Origin: Siphonodentalium dalli
Taxonomy: Eukaryota > Mollusca > Scaphopoda > Gadilida > Siphonodentaliidae
Assembly (NCBI GenBank): GCA_032622095.1
Contig: CP136061.1
Coordinates: forward strand, 49,793,797 to 49,857,796
Direction: 5' to 3'
DNA: 64,000 bases
In this document: piece by piece, positions 53,501 to 57,668 of the stretch
Layout: each line of letters begins with the position of its first letter
How positions within the stretch are numbered: the stretch's first letter is position 1
Notes under the pieces: model-generated
What the model saw: the letters and a program-made list of their open reading frames with translations, nothing else
Database searches by the model: none
What the model was told of the DNA's origin: nothing
Made by a program: the position numbers and the translations under genes

Positions 53501-56500
53501 CAGTCTTAGGACGCCAAGGAAGAAGCCTTATGGCGCCAAAGGAAGCAGCCTTAGGACGCCAAAGGAAGCAGTCTTAAGACGCCAAAGGAAACATTCTTAA
53601 GACGCCAAAGAAAGCAGTCTTATATAGGACGCCAAAGGAAACAGTCTTAGGACGCCAAAGGAAACAGTCTTAGGACGCCAAAGGGAACAGTCTTAGGACG
53701 CCAAAGGAAGAAGCCTTATGGCGCCAAAGGAAGCAGCCTTAGGACGCCAAAGGAAGCCGTCTTAAGACGGCAAAGGAAACATTCTTAAGACGCCAAAGGA
53801 AACAGTCTTAGGACGTCAAAGGAAACTGTCTTAGGACGTCAAAGGAAACAGTCTTATGACGCCAAAGTAATCAGCCTTAGGCCGCCAAATGAATTAATCC
53901 AATTACCGCCGGATATAAGGATATCCCGATATATACTGGACACGTGGGAAACTAAGCAGCCTCAGGACGCCAAAGGAAACAGTCTTAGGACGCCAAAGAA
54001 AACAGTATTAGGACGCCACATGAAACAGTCTTAGGACGCCAAAGAAAGCAGTCTTATGACGCCAACGGAAACAGTCTTAGGCCGCCAAATGAAACAGTCT
54101 TAGGACGTCAAAGGAAACAGTCTTAGGAAGCCAAAGGAAGCAGTCTTATGATGCCGAAGGAAGCAGTCTTATGATGCCGAAGGAAGCAGTTTTAGGACGA
54201 CAAAAGTGGTAACTAGAAGCAACACACCGGTATCTCTAGAACACGCCATTTTGAAGCTTGATGACTCAGGAAGTTATAGAGGGAAGCACCAGGCAGCTAT
54301 AACCATTGGAACAACAGGCGCGAGCGAACAACTGCGCAGACAGAAATGTTTTATAACAGTATAATGGTGCATTTATGAAACGGCCTGTCGTTTTATGTCG
54401 CCCTCCATTTTAGCACACATGTAACCGATATGTGCAGATAATACGATAATTCACTAACATGTCTCAAACCTAATCTGACGTGAATTGGCTCTTGTTACGT
54501 ATCTATCAACGTAATTCGCATGATCGCACGAGTTTCCAGGCGTGTGATAATTCTCAGAATCGCACTAGTGCAATCTGTCGACGGAACTATTTCATTCAGT
54601 GTTGTTAGACTGGTTCTCGCCGTTACTATTTTAACTTTTTCAATATAAAGAAACAATAAGCGATCAATCGATGAGATGATTCATTCAAGTAGTTTCATTT
54701 CAAGAATATGTTTGTCGAGGCACAGAATTTAATGTCAAACGCATCATTAAAGGTGGGTCAAGGTCACTCGCGGATAGACGGGCTGATTGTTGCGTTAACC
54801 CTGAATGCCGTTCAAACTCAATTAAATTCACATTTTCTGTACCGGAGATGTACGATTGTAAGTCAACTTACTATGATACGGAGATATGTAATAAAAATAG
54901 AACCGCACTCGATTTGTTAGCGGAACGCGATACCACTCGTGCGGGACTACGTTCCGCACTCGAGGTATCGCTACGCCAACAAATCGAGTGCGATAACTTC
55001 GTCAAAATCCAGACACTCATGCGGTTATATCTATTTATTACAGGTTGTCCCACTGGCAGTGGTTACTCAGTTTTCAACCTTGGGGGATGTGATTATTGTT
55101 TAAAGTACTTTGCAAGCGGTAAACAAAAATCCAACGCCGAAGCGGATTGTCAATTAGACAACGCACGTCTTATTACTATAGAGTCTGAAGAAATGCTGGA
55201 CGGGTTGTATGCGCTCGTGACCGGAGATTCAACATATTATGATGGTGATTCCCGCTGTGAGTTTACGAAAAATCTACTATTCGAGTGTGCCAACAGCCAT
55301 CACCATAATTTATAAATGTGGTGCAGTATTAAGAAAACAAAAACATAATTATTCTTTTTAAGAATGTATAAGTGTTCACGCTGGGACGAAAAAATATCTG
55401 GCTATATTGTCGGTCAATTGTAATTTTTTTGGCTTTGCTCAAAAATCCAACGCCGAAGCGGATTGTCAATTAGACAACACACGTCTGATTACTATACAGT
55501 CTGTAGAAATGCTGAACGGGTTATATGCGCTCGTCACCGGGAACGGATTGTATCGAGATGATGGCAGCCGCTGTGAGTATGCGTAATCTCTACTATTCCG
55601 GTGTGCCAACAACCATCATAATGTTTAGATATGGTGCAGTAGTAAGAAAACAATAACATAATTCACTTAAGTTCTTATTCTTTTTAAGGATTTTATAAGG
55701 ATTGTATAAGTGTTCATGCTGGGATGAAAAATCTCTGGCCATGTTGTTGGTCAATTGTAATTTGTTTTGCCTTTGGCCAAATTAAACCATTTTCTGGGCT
55801 CACAATTAATTAATAACATTTGTTTAGTTAACATCTATCATTCTATATAATTATAATAACAAATCCGCGTAACCAAGTGAAATGAATTTGTGTCGACACC
55901 ATACCAAAGCGACTTCAAATTTAGTCACACACCTCAAGGTCCACCCCTTCAATTGCTGTGTCTAGACTTCTTTAATCCCAATTGCTATACGACAATATAC
56001 CACCACCCACCATGTTACATTCAGGCTTATGACAGACATTGGATTCATTACTGTTTTATTGTATTTGGTGGTCCATTGTTTGATAGTGAGGCCTTTGTTA
56101 CCAATTAAGCTGTATCACCTAATCAAATAGCTAACTCAGGCAATATGACTGCACTGTAAACGGTGTTAGCACGTGTACTATAAACTTGATTCCCATGTAG
56201 CTTCCGTTATAAAATTCTGGACTACAGCTACTCAAATTATAGAACAGGAAGCAGTAGCATGCCTTAAGGACGGGAAACACAAGATCGTGTGCTGCAAAAC
56301 TCACCGTTGAAAGATATGATAGTACAGTTTAATTTTACGATTCTCAGTTCATAATAAGTGTTGACAACAAAATCCTCTGCAGAAAAACAAATTTTGTTCA
56401 TTCAAAATATTTTCGCCTGAACGCATGTTTACCTCAGAGATAGGCAACTTGAAATTGGAGACTGCCAATTTGGGCTAAAAGTTAAAATTTTCTTCAGCAG

Positions 56501-57550
56501 AGTTATATAAATTGGTATTAAATAGCCAAAATGCACATATTAGTGATGATTATTTGAATATTGAATGCAGTCAGATGGTTTTTTTAAATTGAACGATTTA
56601 TCATTACCATGTTGATCACAATAGAAAATATCCATTCATTCATACACATACATATATTTATTGTCCAAAAATCACATTGGCATATAGACATACACAGAAC
56701 ATATTCACACTAGTTTCACGTTATCATGTATGACATATCCGAAGACACCCGTTCCAACTAGAGGTCCATGTGCACACCCATAGGCCAAAAGTCCTGTACA
56801 GGACTGGTGTTCGCCCATGGCATCCGTTGGGCACTGATCTATAACGGTTATTTGTTCACATTTTATAATATAACATAATATCAGCCCAGCATTTGTGGGT
56901 AATTTCTTATTATGTTCCATATCTCGTGTGCGCATGTCAATGTGCGTGCAATGGTCCCACGATCCGGTTTTTGGTTATAAACACCGGACCACAAGATCAC
57001 TCACATGGAAGCATCGTCCAACCTTAAGCACATATATCTATTTCTTACACACGAATAGTGTAACGAGATAACGATCAGTCTTTACAAAAAGAAAGCAGTG
57101 TTTACAACCGAATTTAGTTTCAAAGTTCCCAATTACTTGTTATTAAAGTTAGCTTTTTTCTTCGGTGGTATATATGTCCCCTCCCCACTTTTTCTCGTCA
57201 TCGCCGCGGTTTCGAATTGCTTTTGATTGGACGTGCATATTTGTTTATGGCGGTATTGTATGCACGTACAAATTGTGATTGACATCGACTTATAGTGATA
57301 CAGTTTCCAAGCGACTTATAATATTTCGGTTACAGATCGGAAATGGATGGACGGATACGATCTGAACAACGACGATACTATGTATACATGGGACGGGCGA
57401 CGCCTACCGGTGGAGAAATGGTGTCTCAGCGATCCTGATGGTGGACCGGATGACTGCATGCGCCTGGACACATATAGTACATACGATCAATATTATATGT
57501 GCGACGAAGAATGTGACGCCAATCACTCGTACTTTTGTCAGTACCGATAA
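19080..57550 (+). CDS. Five-exon gene: secreted PAN - half-EGF - Thr-rich - C-type lectin-like protein
   Basis: Model join: 19080-19361, 46213-46318, 47438-47575, 55044-55244, 57336-57550. All introns start GT and end AG. Phases agree across every junction (0, 1, 1, 1), and the joined 942 bases form one frame of 313 residues plus stop. Order: signal peptide (1-17), PAN/apple domain (about 21-94), four-Cys EGF-like piece (95-129), poly-Thr/Pro linker (about 131-175), C-type lectin-like domain (about 177-313). Seen: exon borders, Cys spacing, domain motifs. Known: such mosaics are secreted recognition or mucus proteins in invertebrates. Inferred: an extracellular glycan- or protein-binding role, with the Thr stretch O-glycosylated. 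Intron 1 holds the 9.75 kb palindromic Polinton. Extra exons in the introns cannot be excluded. AATAAA at 57848 is a plausible poly(A) signal. Confidence 0.8.
20713..21186. mobile_element. piggyBac-type MITE with two internal hairpins (474 bp with TSD)
   Basis: The TTAA target duplication lies at 20713-20716 and 21183-21186. The ends are CCCTTTACCCAACAGAACGG on the left and, inverted, CCCTTTACCCAACAAAACGG on the right. TTAA duplication with ends starting CCC is typical of piggyBac-superfamily elements. Inside are two 67-bp hairpins (20744-20810 and 20966-21032), each the inverse complement of the other, separated by an A-rich spacer with repeated TGTTAAA/TGTAAGAAA words. No transposase is encoded, so it would depend on an enzyme elsewhere. 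Confidence 0.85.
22384..22514. repeat. Palindromic foldback repeat, about 130 bp
   Basis: TATGGTTTATTAACGGCC at the left is inverted as GGCCGTTAATAAACCATA at the right. An inner hairpin CGGCCC...GGGCCG surrounds a short loop (GAGACGAAGTCGA). It looks like a small foldback MITE. Confidence 0.8.
22845..23098. mobile_element. hAT-type MITE (254 bp) with 8-bp TSD
   Basis: The exact 8-bp repeat TCCATAAC lies on both sides (22837-22844 and 23099-23106). The terminal inverted repeat CAAGCCTTGAAATAGTGTGT begins with CA and its partner ends TG, as in hAT elements. The interior is two consecutive foldback units, each with GAGGT...CAGAGGGTGAAT arms around CCCCGCATAGCGGGCTAGCA, so the element is a double hairpin. 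The same family occurs at 10270-10851. No transposase is present. Confidence 0.9.
23930..24346. mobile_element. MITE with CAGTCG ends carrying the same 67-bp hairpins
   Basis: The terminal inverted repeats are CAGTCGTAAGTCGGGA plus T8 on the left and the near complement ending TCCCGACTTCCGACTG on the right. Inside are two copies (23962-24028 and 24248-24314) of the same 67-bp hairpin that fills the piggyBac-type MITEs, in inverted arrangement, with a different spacer. The outer ends are unlike the TTAA/CCC ends of those elements. No clear target duplication was found, so the superfamily is open. Confidence 0.75.
25150..25341 (+). pseudogene. Fragment of non-LTR reverse transcriptase
   Basis: A stretch reads VNDTPNSTNFKILSFPDDTI followed by ALAS. 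This matches the VND...LSFADDT segment of LINE reverse transcriptases, with the catalytic FADD changed to FPDD. It then continues as TELNNIFQLT, the following helix. Only about 190 bp survive, no other RT motif is attached, and the fragment is plainly dead. Confidence 0.6.
25925..26330 (-). repeat. Interspersed repeat, minus-strand copy (left arm of an inverted pair)
   Basis: This block is the inverse complement of about 26690-27165. Shared words include TTGGAAGATCTGTCTGTG, TCAGATCCGAGGTCAACTTT and CGTGACGTGATCGCGTTTAA. It begins in an (AT)n run, the family's 3' end. Confidence 0.8.
26547..27165 (+). repeat. Interspersed repeat, plus-strand copy (right arm of an inverted pair)
   Basis: The head is ACTAGAAGGTGACCCGACTT. 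The tail is GAAGTTTCATCGAAATCG, then TCGGCCGTTTTCGAGTTCAT, an ACACAGACCACAGAT run and TCTTCCAAAATATATAATAG. The same head and tail occur at 59700-60325, so this is one dispersed family, of undetermined class (possibly RTE-derived or SINE-like). It is followed by (AT)n, G-rich and (TG)n simple repeats to about 27255. Confidence 0.7.
27166..27255. repeat. Simple-sequence tract: (TG)n, G-rich
   Basis: Runs of GTGTGTGT interrupted by a G8 tract and GAGGG follow directly on the repeat tail. Confidence 0.9.
27442..27447. repeat. Target-site duplication, left copy (GTAGGG)
   Basis: GTAGGG lies immediately outside the left terminus AGAAGAATGG and is repeated exactly beyond the right terminus at 37196-37201. 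Confidence 0.8.
27448..27700. repeat. Polinton terminus, left, with subterminal repeats
   Basis: About 250 bp of A/C-rich sequence repeating AAAATTTCAAAA, CTTCCAAAA and ATCCCAAAA words follows the AGAAG end. The mirror copy is at 36956-37195. The right copy lacks a 10-bp ACTTCCAAAA-like unit found near 27520 on the left. Confidence 0.75.
27679..27915 (-). CDS. Small ORF near the left terminus (78 aa), function unknown
   Basis: The frame is conserved in both arms (plus-strand copy 36736-36972), but that alone follows from the recent palindrome. It begins MYELRPINTGMYAFIPM and ends in AT-rich terminal sequence. I recognise no family. It may be a remnant or chance frame. Confidence 0.2.
   Translation of the reverse strand: MYELRPINTGMYAFIPMVTMSNKAISKHRLINTLKHWLNKKNNERYYTQIILINIRLFNIEIIRNRKLVINFLFKLFF
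28780..29050. repeat. Diverged repeat of about 80 bp, left arm outer block
   Basis: Two successive units share ACAGACATA, GTTATACAGTCTT, TGTACACACGCTATGACA, CATTAAAGG and ACTCACGGTGTGACAACA. Related units recur at about 30430-30610, and both blocks are mirrored in the right arm (about 34010-34190 and 35590-35850). They look like iterated non-coding repeats of the original element. Confidence 0.65.
29088..29571. repeat. Octamer satellite in left arm (ATGAGCAA)n
   Basis: About 480 bp of ATGAGCAA units, in pairs separated by A-rich spacers (AAAA, TAAA, GAAA). All three minus frames stay open because the repeat contains no stop there, giving artefactual LICSFAHLL-type frames. The mirror array is at 35044-35567 and is about 40 bp longer. 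Confidence 0.95.
29942..30145 (-). pseudogene. Second partial copy of the finger-protein C-terminal region (left arm)
   Basis: The C-terminal half matches the 191-aa protein over KTSPIHNMIMKKMVKLTKHG and the preceding RLIKYQHRM-like helix. It is preceded by a (CAA)n/(CCG)n tract that reads as poly-Leu instead of the normal acidic region. It ends early in NNEGL. It is a duplicated gene fragment, mirrored at 34475-34678. Confidence 0.65.
30912..31487 (-). CDS. Acidic single C2H2 zinc-finger protein, 191 aa (left-arm copy)
   Basis: The mirror copy of 33134-33709 has the same predicted 191-residue product, read outward toward the left terminus. Features: N-terminal C2H2 finger, Asp/Glu/Ser-rich middle, basic C-terminal segment. 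See the right-arm entry for domains and promoter. The 114-aa frame on the opposite strand is a shadow. Confidence 0.6.
   Translation of the reverse strand: MHGCHLCGIILSTNYNLQRHKQIKHGVMSETKTTLFGEDTDDLESDEAVLDSDEDERGTISDSEDDNVVGSRTVFGLKKAARCVNEMDTFKSMMKRVTNDAKGEESMSGDESMSGKEATIDTEFALFLKSYRRLIEYQYRLKTSPIHNMIMKKMVKLTKHGYNNEWAADEAMRKFKKLLEINLTVEDSDND
31676..31999 (-). CDS. Basic 107-aa protein (left-arm copy)
   Basis: The mirror copy of 32622-32945 has the same predicted product. The two arms differ here at least upstream of the start: the left reads GGGTACAAGTCAC and the right the complement of GGGTATAAGTCAC. Description under the right-arm entry. Confidence 0.6.
   Translation of the reverse strand: MSMTYIPADIETWRKHFRDMINGKLRPDNEGRYFIDRTKNSDSEEDVLKPHINVVTPIAQAIEMAKAEVAANKLTNTRKASKQTNKRVLAGGLSNNKKKMKRKVSYD
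32067..32327 (-). pseudogene. Centre-proximal fragment of the finger-protein gene (left arm)
   Basis: A third partial copy of the KTSPIHNMIMKK region, preceded by (AAC)n/(CCG)n repeats and joined after MIMKK to unrelated sequence (NFELFFCRN). It lies at the palindrome axis and mirrors 32327-32554. Confidence 0.6.
32255..32366. other. Palindrome axis: CCG/CGG and CAA/TTG tracts
   Basis: GAGAAAGAGG (32259-32268) and its complement CCTCTTTCTC (32353-32362) bound the centre. Between them lie (AAC)n, then the self-complementary CGCCGCCGGCGGCG, a short (GGC)n, CAACAACAACAA and (TTG)n. The (GGC) tract is off-centre, so the middle about 80 bp is not an exact mirror. It marks the joint between arms. 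Confidence 0.8.
32327..32554 (+). pseudogene. Centre-proximal fragment of the finger-protein gene (right arm)
   Basis: The poly-Leu frame from (TTG)n runs into RLIEYQHRMKTSPIHNMIMK, as in the 34475 fragment, and then leaves the homology. A substitution near 32366 (AAAATTTA against AAAAGTTA in the other copies) gives KIYERL instead of KSYERL, one of the few arm differences. Confidence 0.6.
32550..32557 (+). promoter_or_regulatory. TATA-like box TATAAGAG before the 107-aa gene
   Basis: TATAAGAG lies 72 bp before the ATG at 32622. The same octamer precedes the 191-aa gene at 33099. The mirror copy lies near 32064-32071 on the minus strand. Confidence 0.5.
32622..32945 (+). CDS. Basic 107-aa protein, probable Polinton virion/core-type small protein
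   Basis: The N-terminal half is compact (MSMTYIPADIETWRKHF...GRYFIDRT), with an acidic patch near residues 41-47. The C-terminal third is strongly basic and Ala-rich, ending KKKMKRKVSYD. Residues 89-93 read LAGGL, which fits the (M/I/L)XGG-X consensus of adenovirus-type maturation proteases; Polintons are known to encode such a protease. By analogy with adenovirus core proteins I infer a DNA-binding virion component processed after assembly, but no family match can be claimed. It is preceded by TATAAGAG and followed after 7 bases by another ATG (32953). The copies in both arms are intact. The protease is not encoded here. Confidence 0.6.
   Translation: MSMTYIPADIETWRKHFRDMINGKLRPDNEGRYFIDRTKNSDSEEDVLKPHINVVTPIAQAIEMAKAEVAANKLTNTRKASKQTNKRVLAGGLSNNKKKMKRKVSYD
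32953..33195 (+). CDS. Possible truncated start of a downstream gene (80-aa frame)
   Basis: The ATG lies just after the 107-aa stop. The frame opens MNEYIEYHTDKLALIESPAV and continues through about residue 30 as plausible coding before turning hydrophobic and running across the start of the 191-aa gene. This would fit the 5' stub of a larger structural gene removed by deletion. Alternatively it is a chance frame. The mirror is 31426-31668 on the minus strand. Confidence 0.3.
   Translation: MNEYIEYHTDKLALIESPAVKYLYPSPGTNVLLTRRLYTTPYSLFLSLLIRVIVLPIIRDNARVSFMRNYFIDELQSTKT
33099..33106 (+). promoter_or_regulatory. TATA-like box TATAAGAG before the finger-protein gene
   Basis: TATAAGAG lies 35 bp before the ATG at 33134, a usual core-promoter distance. 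It matches the octamer at 32550. The mirror copy is near 31515-31522 on the minus strand. Confidence 0.55.
33134..33709 (+). CDS. Acidic single C2H2 zinc-finger protein, 191 aa
   Basis: Residues 4-25 form one classical finger: CHLC, 12 residues, H, 4 residues, H. A strongly acidic Asp/Glu/Ser region follows (about 33-70), then an imperfect SMSGDE/SMSGKE repeat (about 105-116). A helical, basic C-terminal part (about 125-180) contains KTSPIHNMIMKKMVKLTKHG. The frame ends in an acidic EDSDND tail, with AATAAA immediately after the stop (33714). A TATAAGAG box precedes it. Function unknown: the finger suggests nucleic-acid or protein binding, and the gene belongs to the Polinton cargo. Partial copies of its C-terminal part lie at 32327 and 34475. 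The antisense 114-aa frame is a shadow. Confidence 0.65.
   Translation: MHGCHLCGIILSTNYNLQRHKQIKHGVMSETKTTLFGEDTDDLESDEAVLDSDEDERGTISDSEDDNVVGSRTVFGLKKAARCVNEMDTFKSMMKRVTNDAKGEESMSGDESMSGKEATIDTEFALFLKSYRRLIEYQYRLKTSPIHNMIMKKMVKLTKHGYNNEWAADEAMRKFKKLLEINLTVEDSDND
34475..34678 (+). pseudogene. Second partial copy of the finger-protein C-terminal region (right arm)
   Basis: The frame starts MCKHHSLLVTL and runs through a (CGG)n(GTT)n tract as poly-Leu. It then matches RLIEYQHRMKTSPIHNMIMK and MVKLTKHGYNNE of the 191-aa protein, and stops at NNEGL. Truncated duplicate, mirror of 29942-30145. Confidence 0.65.
35044..35567. repeat. Octamer satellite in right arm (TTGCTCAT)n
   Basis: About 520 bp of TTGCTCAT units with T-rich spacers, the mirror of 29088-29571 but longer and arranged slightly differently. 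The array keeps all three plus frames open, so the long frames over it (up to 199 aa) are artefacts. Confidence 0.95.
35590..35850. repeat. Diverged repeat of about 80 bp, right arm outer block
   Basis: Mirror of 28780-29050, with repeated GACTGTATAACACTATG, GTGTGTACAT and TGTTGTCACA words. A related block lies at about 34010-34190. Confidence 0.65.
36736..36972 (+). CDS. Small ORF near the right terminus (78 aa), function unknown
   Basis: Mirror of 27679-27915, with one terminal-region difference (FNLFF against FKLFF). No family recognised. An AATAAA lies inside the frame near 36800, which argues against a long transcript here. Confidence 0.2.
   Translation: MYELRPINTGMYAFIPMVTMSNKAISKHRLINTLKHWLNKKNNERYYTQIILINIRLFNIEIIRNRKLVINFLFNLFF
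36956..37195. repeat. Polinton terminus, right, with subterminal repeats
   Basis: T/G-rich block with four close repeats of GATTTTGAAATTTTTT-like words, then TTAGACCCACAAATTC, GTGGGGGTAACGAGCCCCCC and the end ATTCTTCT. Mirror of 27448-27700. Confidence 0.75.
37196..37201. repeat. Target-site duplication, right copy (GTAGGG)
   Basis: GTAGGG follows directly after the CTTCT end and matches 27442-27447 exactly. The sequence beyond (CTCACCTTGTCAG) is not palindromic with the left flank, so the inverted repeat stops at the element borders. Confidence 0.8.
37945..40740. repeat. Degenerate repeat field with a 1.2 kb tandem duplication
   Basis: Block 37990-38600 is repeated at 39180-39790, with shared GGAGATGGCCTG, TATCGGCGAATTGAACACTC and a C-run before CATCTCTCACACAAACGGCA. 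Further right (39800-40690), units of about 180-200 bp repeat TATAAGTTTGGTGG-ATCGGCGAC, CACCAATTTGACG and GTGCCCCTCTCC. The field ends in CAGACAGACAGACATTCGCA plus AT-rich sequence, a typical 3' end of a dispersed repeat. Class unknown. The frames across it (up to 116 aa) have no motif. Confidence 0.65.
40855..40930 (-). repeat. 3'-end fragment of a LINE-like repeat
   Basis: On the minus strand the block reads CTCCTAGATGGAGGAAATAA followed by AGATATATA. This closely parallels the 3' end of the decayed LINE at 43086 (CTCCTATACTTGGAGGTAAT, AAAGATATATA). An A-rich tract adjoins. Confidence 0.5.
41060..41240. repeat. (CA)n/(TACA)n simple-sequence region
   Basis: Imperfect ACACAC, ACATACATAC and TACACATA repeats. 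The frames over it are low-complexity shadows. Confidence 0.8.
43086..45030 (-). mobile_element. Decayed, 5'-truncated non-LTR retrotransposon (LINE)
   Basis: Minus-strand remnant. From high to low coordinates it shows the reverse transcriptase N-terminal motif, a catalytic ADD block, the C-terminal region, then a 3' UTR ending CTTGGAGGTAATAAAGATAT with (TA)n and (CT)n tails. It starts inside the RT, so the endonuclease and 5' part are missing. It differs in sequence from the LINE at 1026-4552, with only motif-level similarity. Confidence 0.8.
43480..45024 (-). pseudogene. LINE reverse transcriptase and C-terminal region, frameshifted
   Basis: Successive minus frames (45024, 44743, 44601, 44350, 44166, 43949 downward) give one decayed protein. 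FLDSKKAFNKVWHTGLLYKF carries the first catalytic Asp. GVLSPLCY replaces the usual PQGSxLSPxLF. TADDIALLSLS is the second catalytic box. Later come KSKIVVFNE and LPRALYGVD, and near the end a CHLC...H...C Cys/His cluster typical of LINE ORF2 tails. A stop and several frameshifts separate the pieces. Confidence 0.75.
45355..45818. mobile_element. TA-flanked MITE filled with GTCGTTATAACGAC palindromes
   Basis: The ends are inverted repeats: GGGCCATCCAAATTATACCG on the left and the near complement of GTGCGGTGTGTTTCGGATGG plus CCC on the right. TA flanks both sides, as for Tc1/mariner-type insertion (2 bp is weak evidence). The 380-bp interior is almost wholly built from GTCGTTATAACGAC/AACTCGTTATAACGAG motifs in both orientations, about twenty copies. 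No coding capacity. Confidence 0.75.
46213..46318 (+). CDS. Exon 2: half EGF-like module
   Basis: Acceptor TGTCCATTGCAG ends at 46212 and donor GTAAGA starts at 46319. The 106-bp exon enters in phase 0 and leaves in phase 1. It encodes KSSDPCYASPCDDSSIC and then GGYRC: Cys spacing 4, 5 and 11, with the GGYRC signature typical of the first four EGF Cys. The last CxC...C part is absent, so it is a shortened EGF-like module. It follows the PAN domain directly. Confidence 0.8.
46934..47008. repeat. Hairpin repeat, about 75 bp
   Basis: GGGTACATGGA and GGATGTC on the left pair with GACATCC and TCCATGTACCC on the right, around a loop TCTTTCTGAAAATC. Confidence 0.6.
47232..47359. repeat. Hairpin MITE, 128 bp, upstream of the Thr exon
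   Basis: ACGTAGTGTTTCTGAATATC at the left is inverted as TATTCAAAAACACTACGT at the right. An inner hairpin ACCGCACTCG...CGTGCGGT lies in the middle. It lies 78 bp before exon 3. Confidence 0.7.
47438..47575 (+). CDS. Exon 3: Thr/Pro-rich linker
   Basis: The acceptor AATACAG ends at 47437 and the donor GTACAC starts at 47576; the exon is phase 1 at both ends. The 138-bp exon encodes GASATAA, then a poly-Thr run broken by PP pairs (mostly ACA codons), then NSACTPIPP. It acts as a mucin-like, probably O-glycosylated spacer between the EGF-like piece and the lectin domain. The ACA microsatellite makes its length likely to vary between alleles. The other two plus frames (poly-Gln) and minus frames (poly-Val, poly-Cys) are shadows; phase agreement on both sides chooses the Thr frame. 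Confidence 0.8.
50122..52367. repeat. Tandem segmental duplication, unit 1 (2.25 kb)
   Basis: The unit begins GTGCCACCTCATTATTCGGT and ends in ACGGAACTATTTCATTCA just before the next unit. Unit 2 follows directly and is near identical (single substitutions, small indels, minisatellite copy changes). It contains two minisatellite arrays and about 1 kb of non-coding leader. Confidence 0.9.
51096..51975. repeat. 23-bp minisatellite arrays in unit 1
   Basis: Repeats of GGACGCCAAAGGAAACAGTC + TTA occupy about 51096-51636 and, after a second copy of the leader CCGATATATACTGGACACGT, about 51707-51975. Unit variants include GATGCCGAAGGAAGCAG and GGCGCCAAAGGAAGCAG. Confidence 0.95.
52368..54600. repeat. 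Tandem segmental duplication, unit 2 (2.23 kb)
   Basis: Same order as unit 1, offset 2246 bp. It ends TTTCATTCAGT at 54600, where the sequence becomes unique. The unit 1/unit 2 junction shares the short word CAGTG. Confidence 0.9.
53345..54200. repeat. 23-bp minisatellite arrays in unit 2
   Basis: Same GGACGCCAAAGGAAACAGTC-type units as in unit 1, with copy-number and variant differences such as an inserted TATA near 53622. Two sub-arrays are separated by the CCGATATATACTGGACACGT leader near 53925. Confidence 0.95.
54904..54992. repeat. Nested hairpin, 89 bp, just upstream of exon 4
   Basis: CGCACTCGATTTGTTAGCG at the left is inverted as CGCCAACAAATCGAGTGCG at the right (with offsets). An inner CGATACC...GGTATCG stem lies between. 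It ends 51 bp before the lectin exon, over the expected branch-point zone. Confidence 0.7.
55044..55244 (+). CDS. Exon 4: N-terminal half of the C-type lectin-like domain
   Basis: The acceptor TTTATTACAG ends at 55043; the exon enters and leaves in phase 1. It encodes GCPTGSGYSVF, a CDYCLKYF segment, then KSNAEADCQLDNARLITIES, the typical CTLD block (helix 2, A..C...G..L..I). It continues EEMLDGLYALV, corresponding to the N....F hydrophobic helix. The exon ends in TATGATG before donor GTGATT at 55245. That donor is weaker than consensus but is the only nearby site whose phase fits exon 5. Read-through would stop 20 codons later. A decayed copy of the exon's 3' part lies 300 bp downstream. Confidence 0.8.
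55245..57335 (+). other. Intron 4 (2.1 kb)
   Basis: The intron holds the partial exon duplicate at 55440-55700. The rest is AT-rich unique sequence with no motif-bearing frame. It ends TTTCGGTTACAG at 57335. Confidence 0.6.
55440..55700 (+). pseudogene. Decayed partial duplicate of lectin exon 4
   Basis: About 260 bp repeat 55126-55390 at high identity, including KSNAEADCQLDN, RLITI and LYALVTG codons and non-coding sequence past the exon. The copy lacks the acceptor and the first part of the exon. Its equivalent of donor GTGATT is GCAGCC, and it runs into a TAA soon after. It cannot serve as an alternative exon in its present form. Confidence 0.8.
57336..57550 (+). CDS. Exon 5: C-terminal half of the C-type lectin-like domain
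   Basis: The acceptor ends at 57335, phase 1, so the split codon gives Asp. The exon encodes RKWMDGYDLN, the counterpart of the WIGL motif, then YTWDGRRL, KWCLSDPDGGPDDCMRL, and finally YYMCDEECDANHSYFCQYR and a TAA stop. In sugar-binding CTLDs the calcium site uses EPN or QPD and WND. Here the positions read DPD and MCD, so calcium-dependent sugar binding is uncertain. CMRL and the final FCQ keep the conserved disulfide Cys. Two extra Cys (CDEEC) are unusual. Confidence 0.85.
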
Positions 57551-57668
57551 TGAATTTTTGCATTGATTTTATGGTGCCCACATCAGAGTGAGAAATATGG
57601 GATTTCACAATGTCCTGGACCAACTAATAGGAAACCTTGCATTGCACACCGGAAGCAATATATTCTCC

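Larger units (their letters stand above)
47576..55043 (+). other. Intron 3 (7.5 kb)
   Basis: The intron lies between donor GTACAC and acceptor TTACAG. It holds repeat-like sequence at 48150-48950 with GGCGGCCATCTGGGA and CCGTCC-AGCAGATAT words, diverged repeats near 49000-49500 (two blocks with CAACGCCCC), the 2.24 kb tandem duplication and a hairpin MITE. The 166-aa frame at 48120-48620 shows no motif and I do not call it a gene. Confidence 0.65.
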
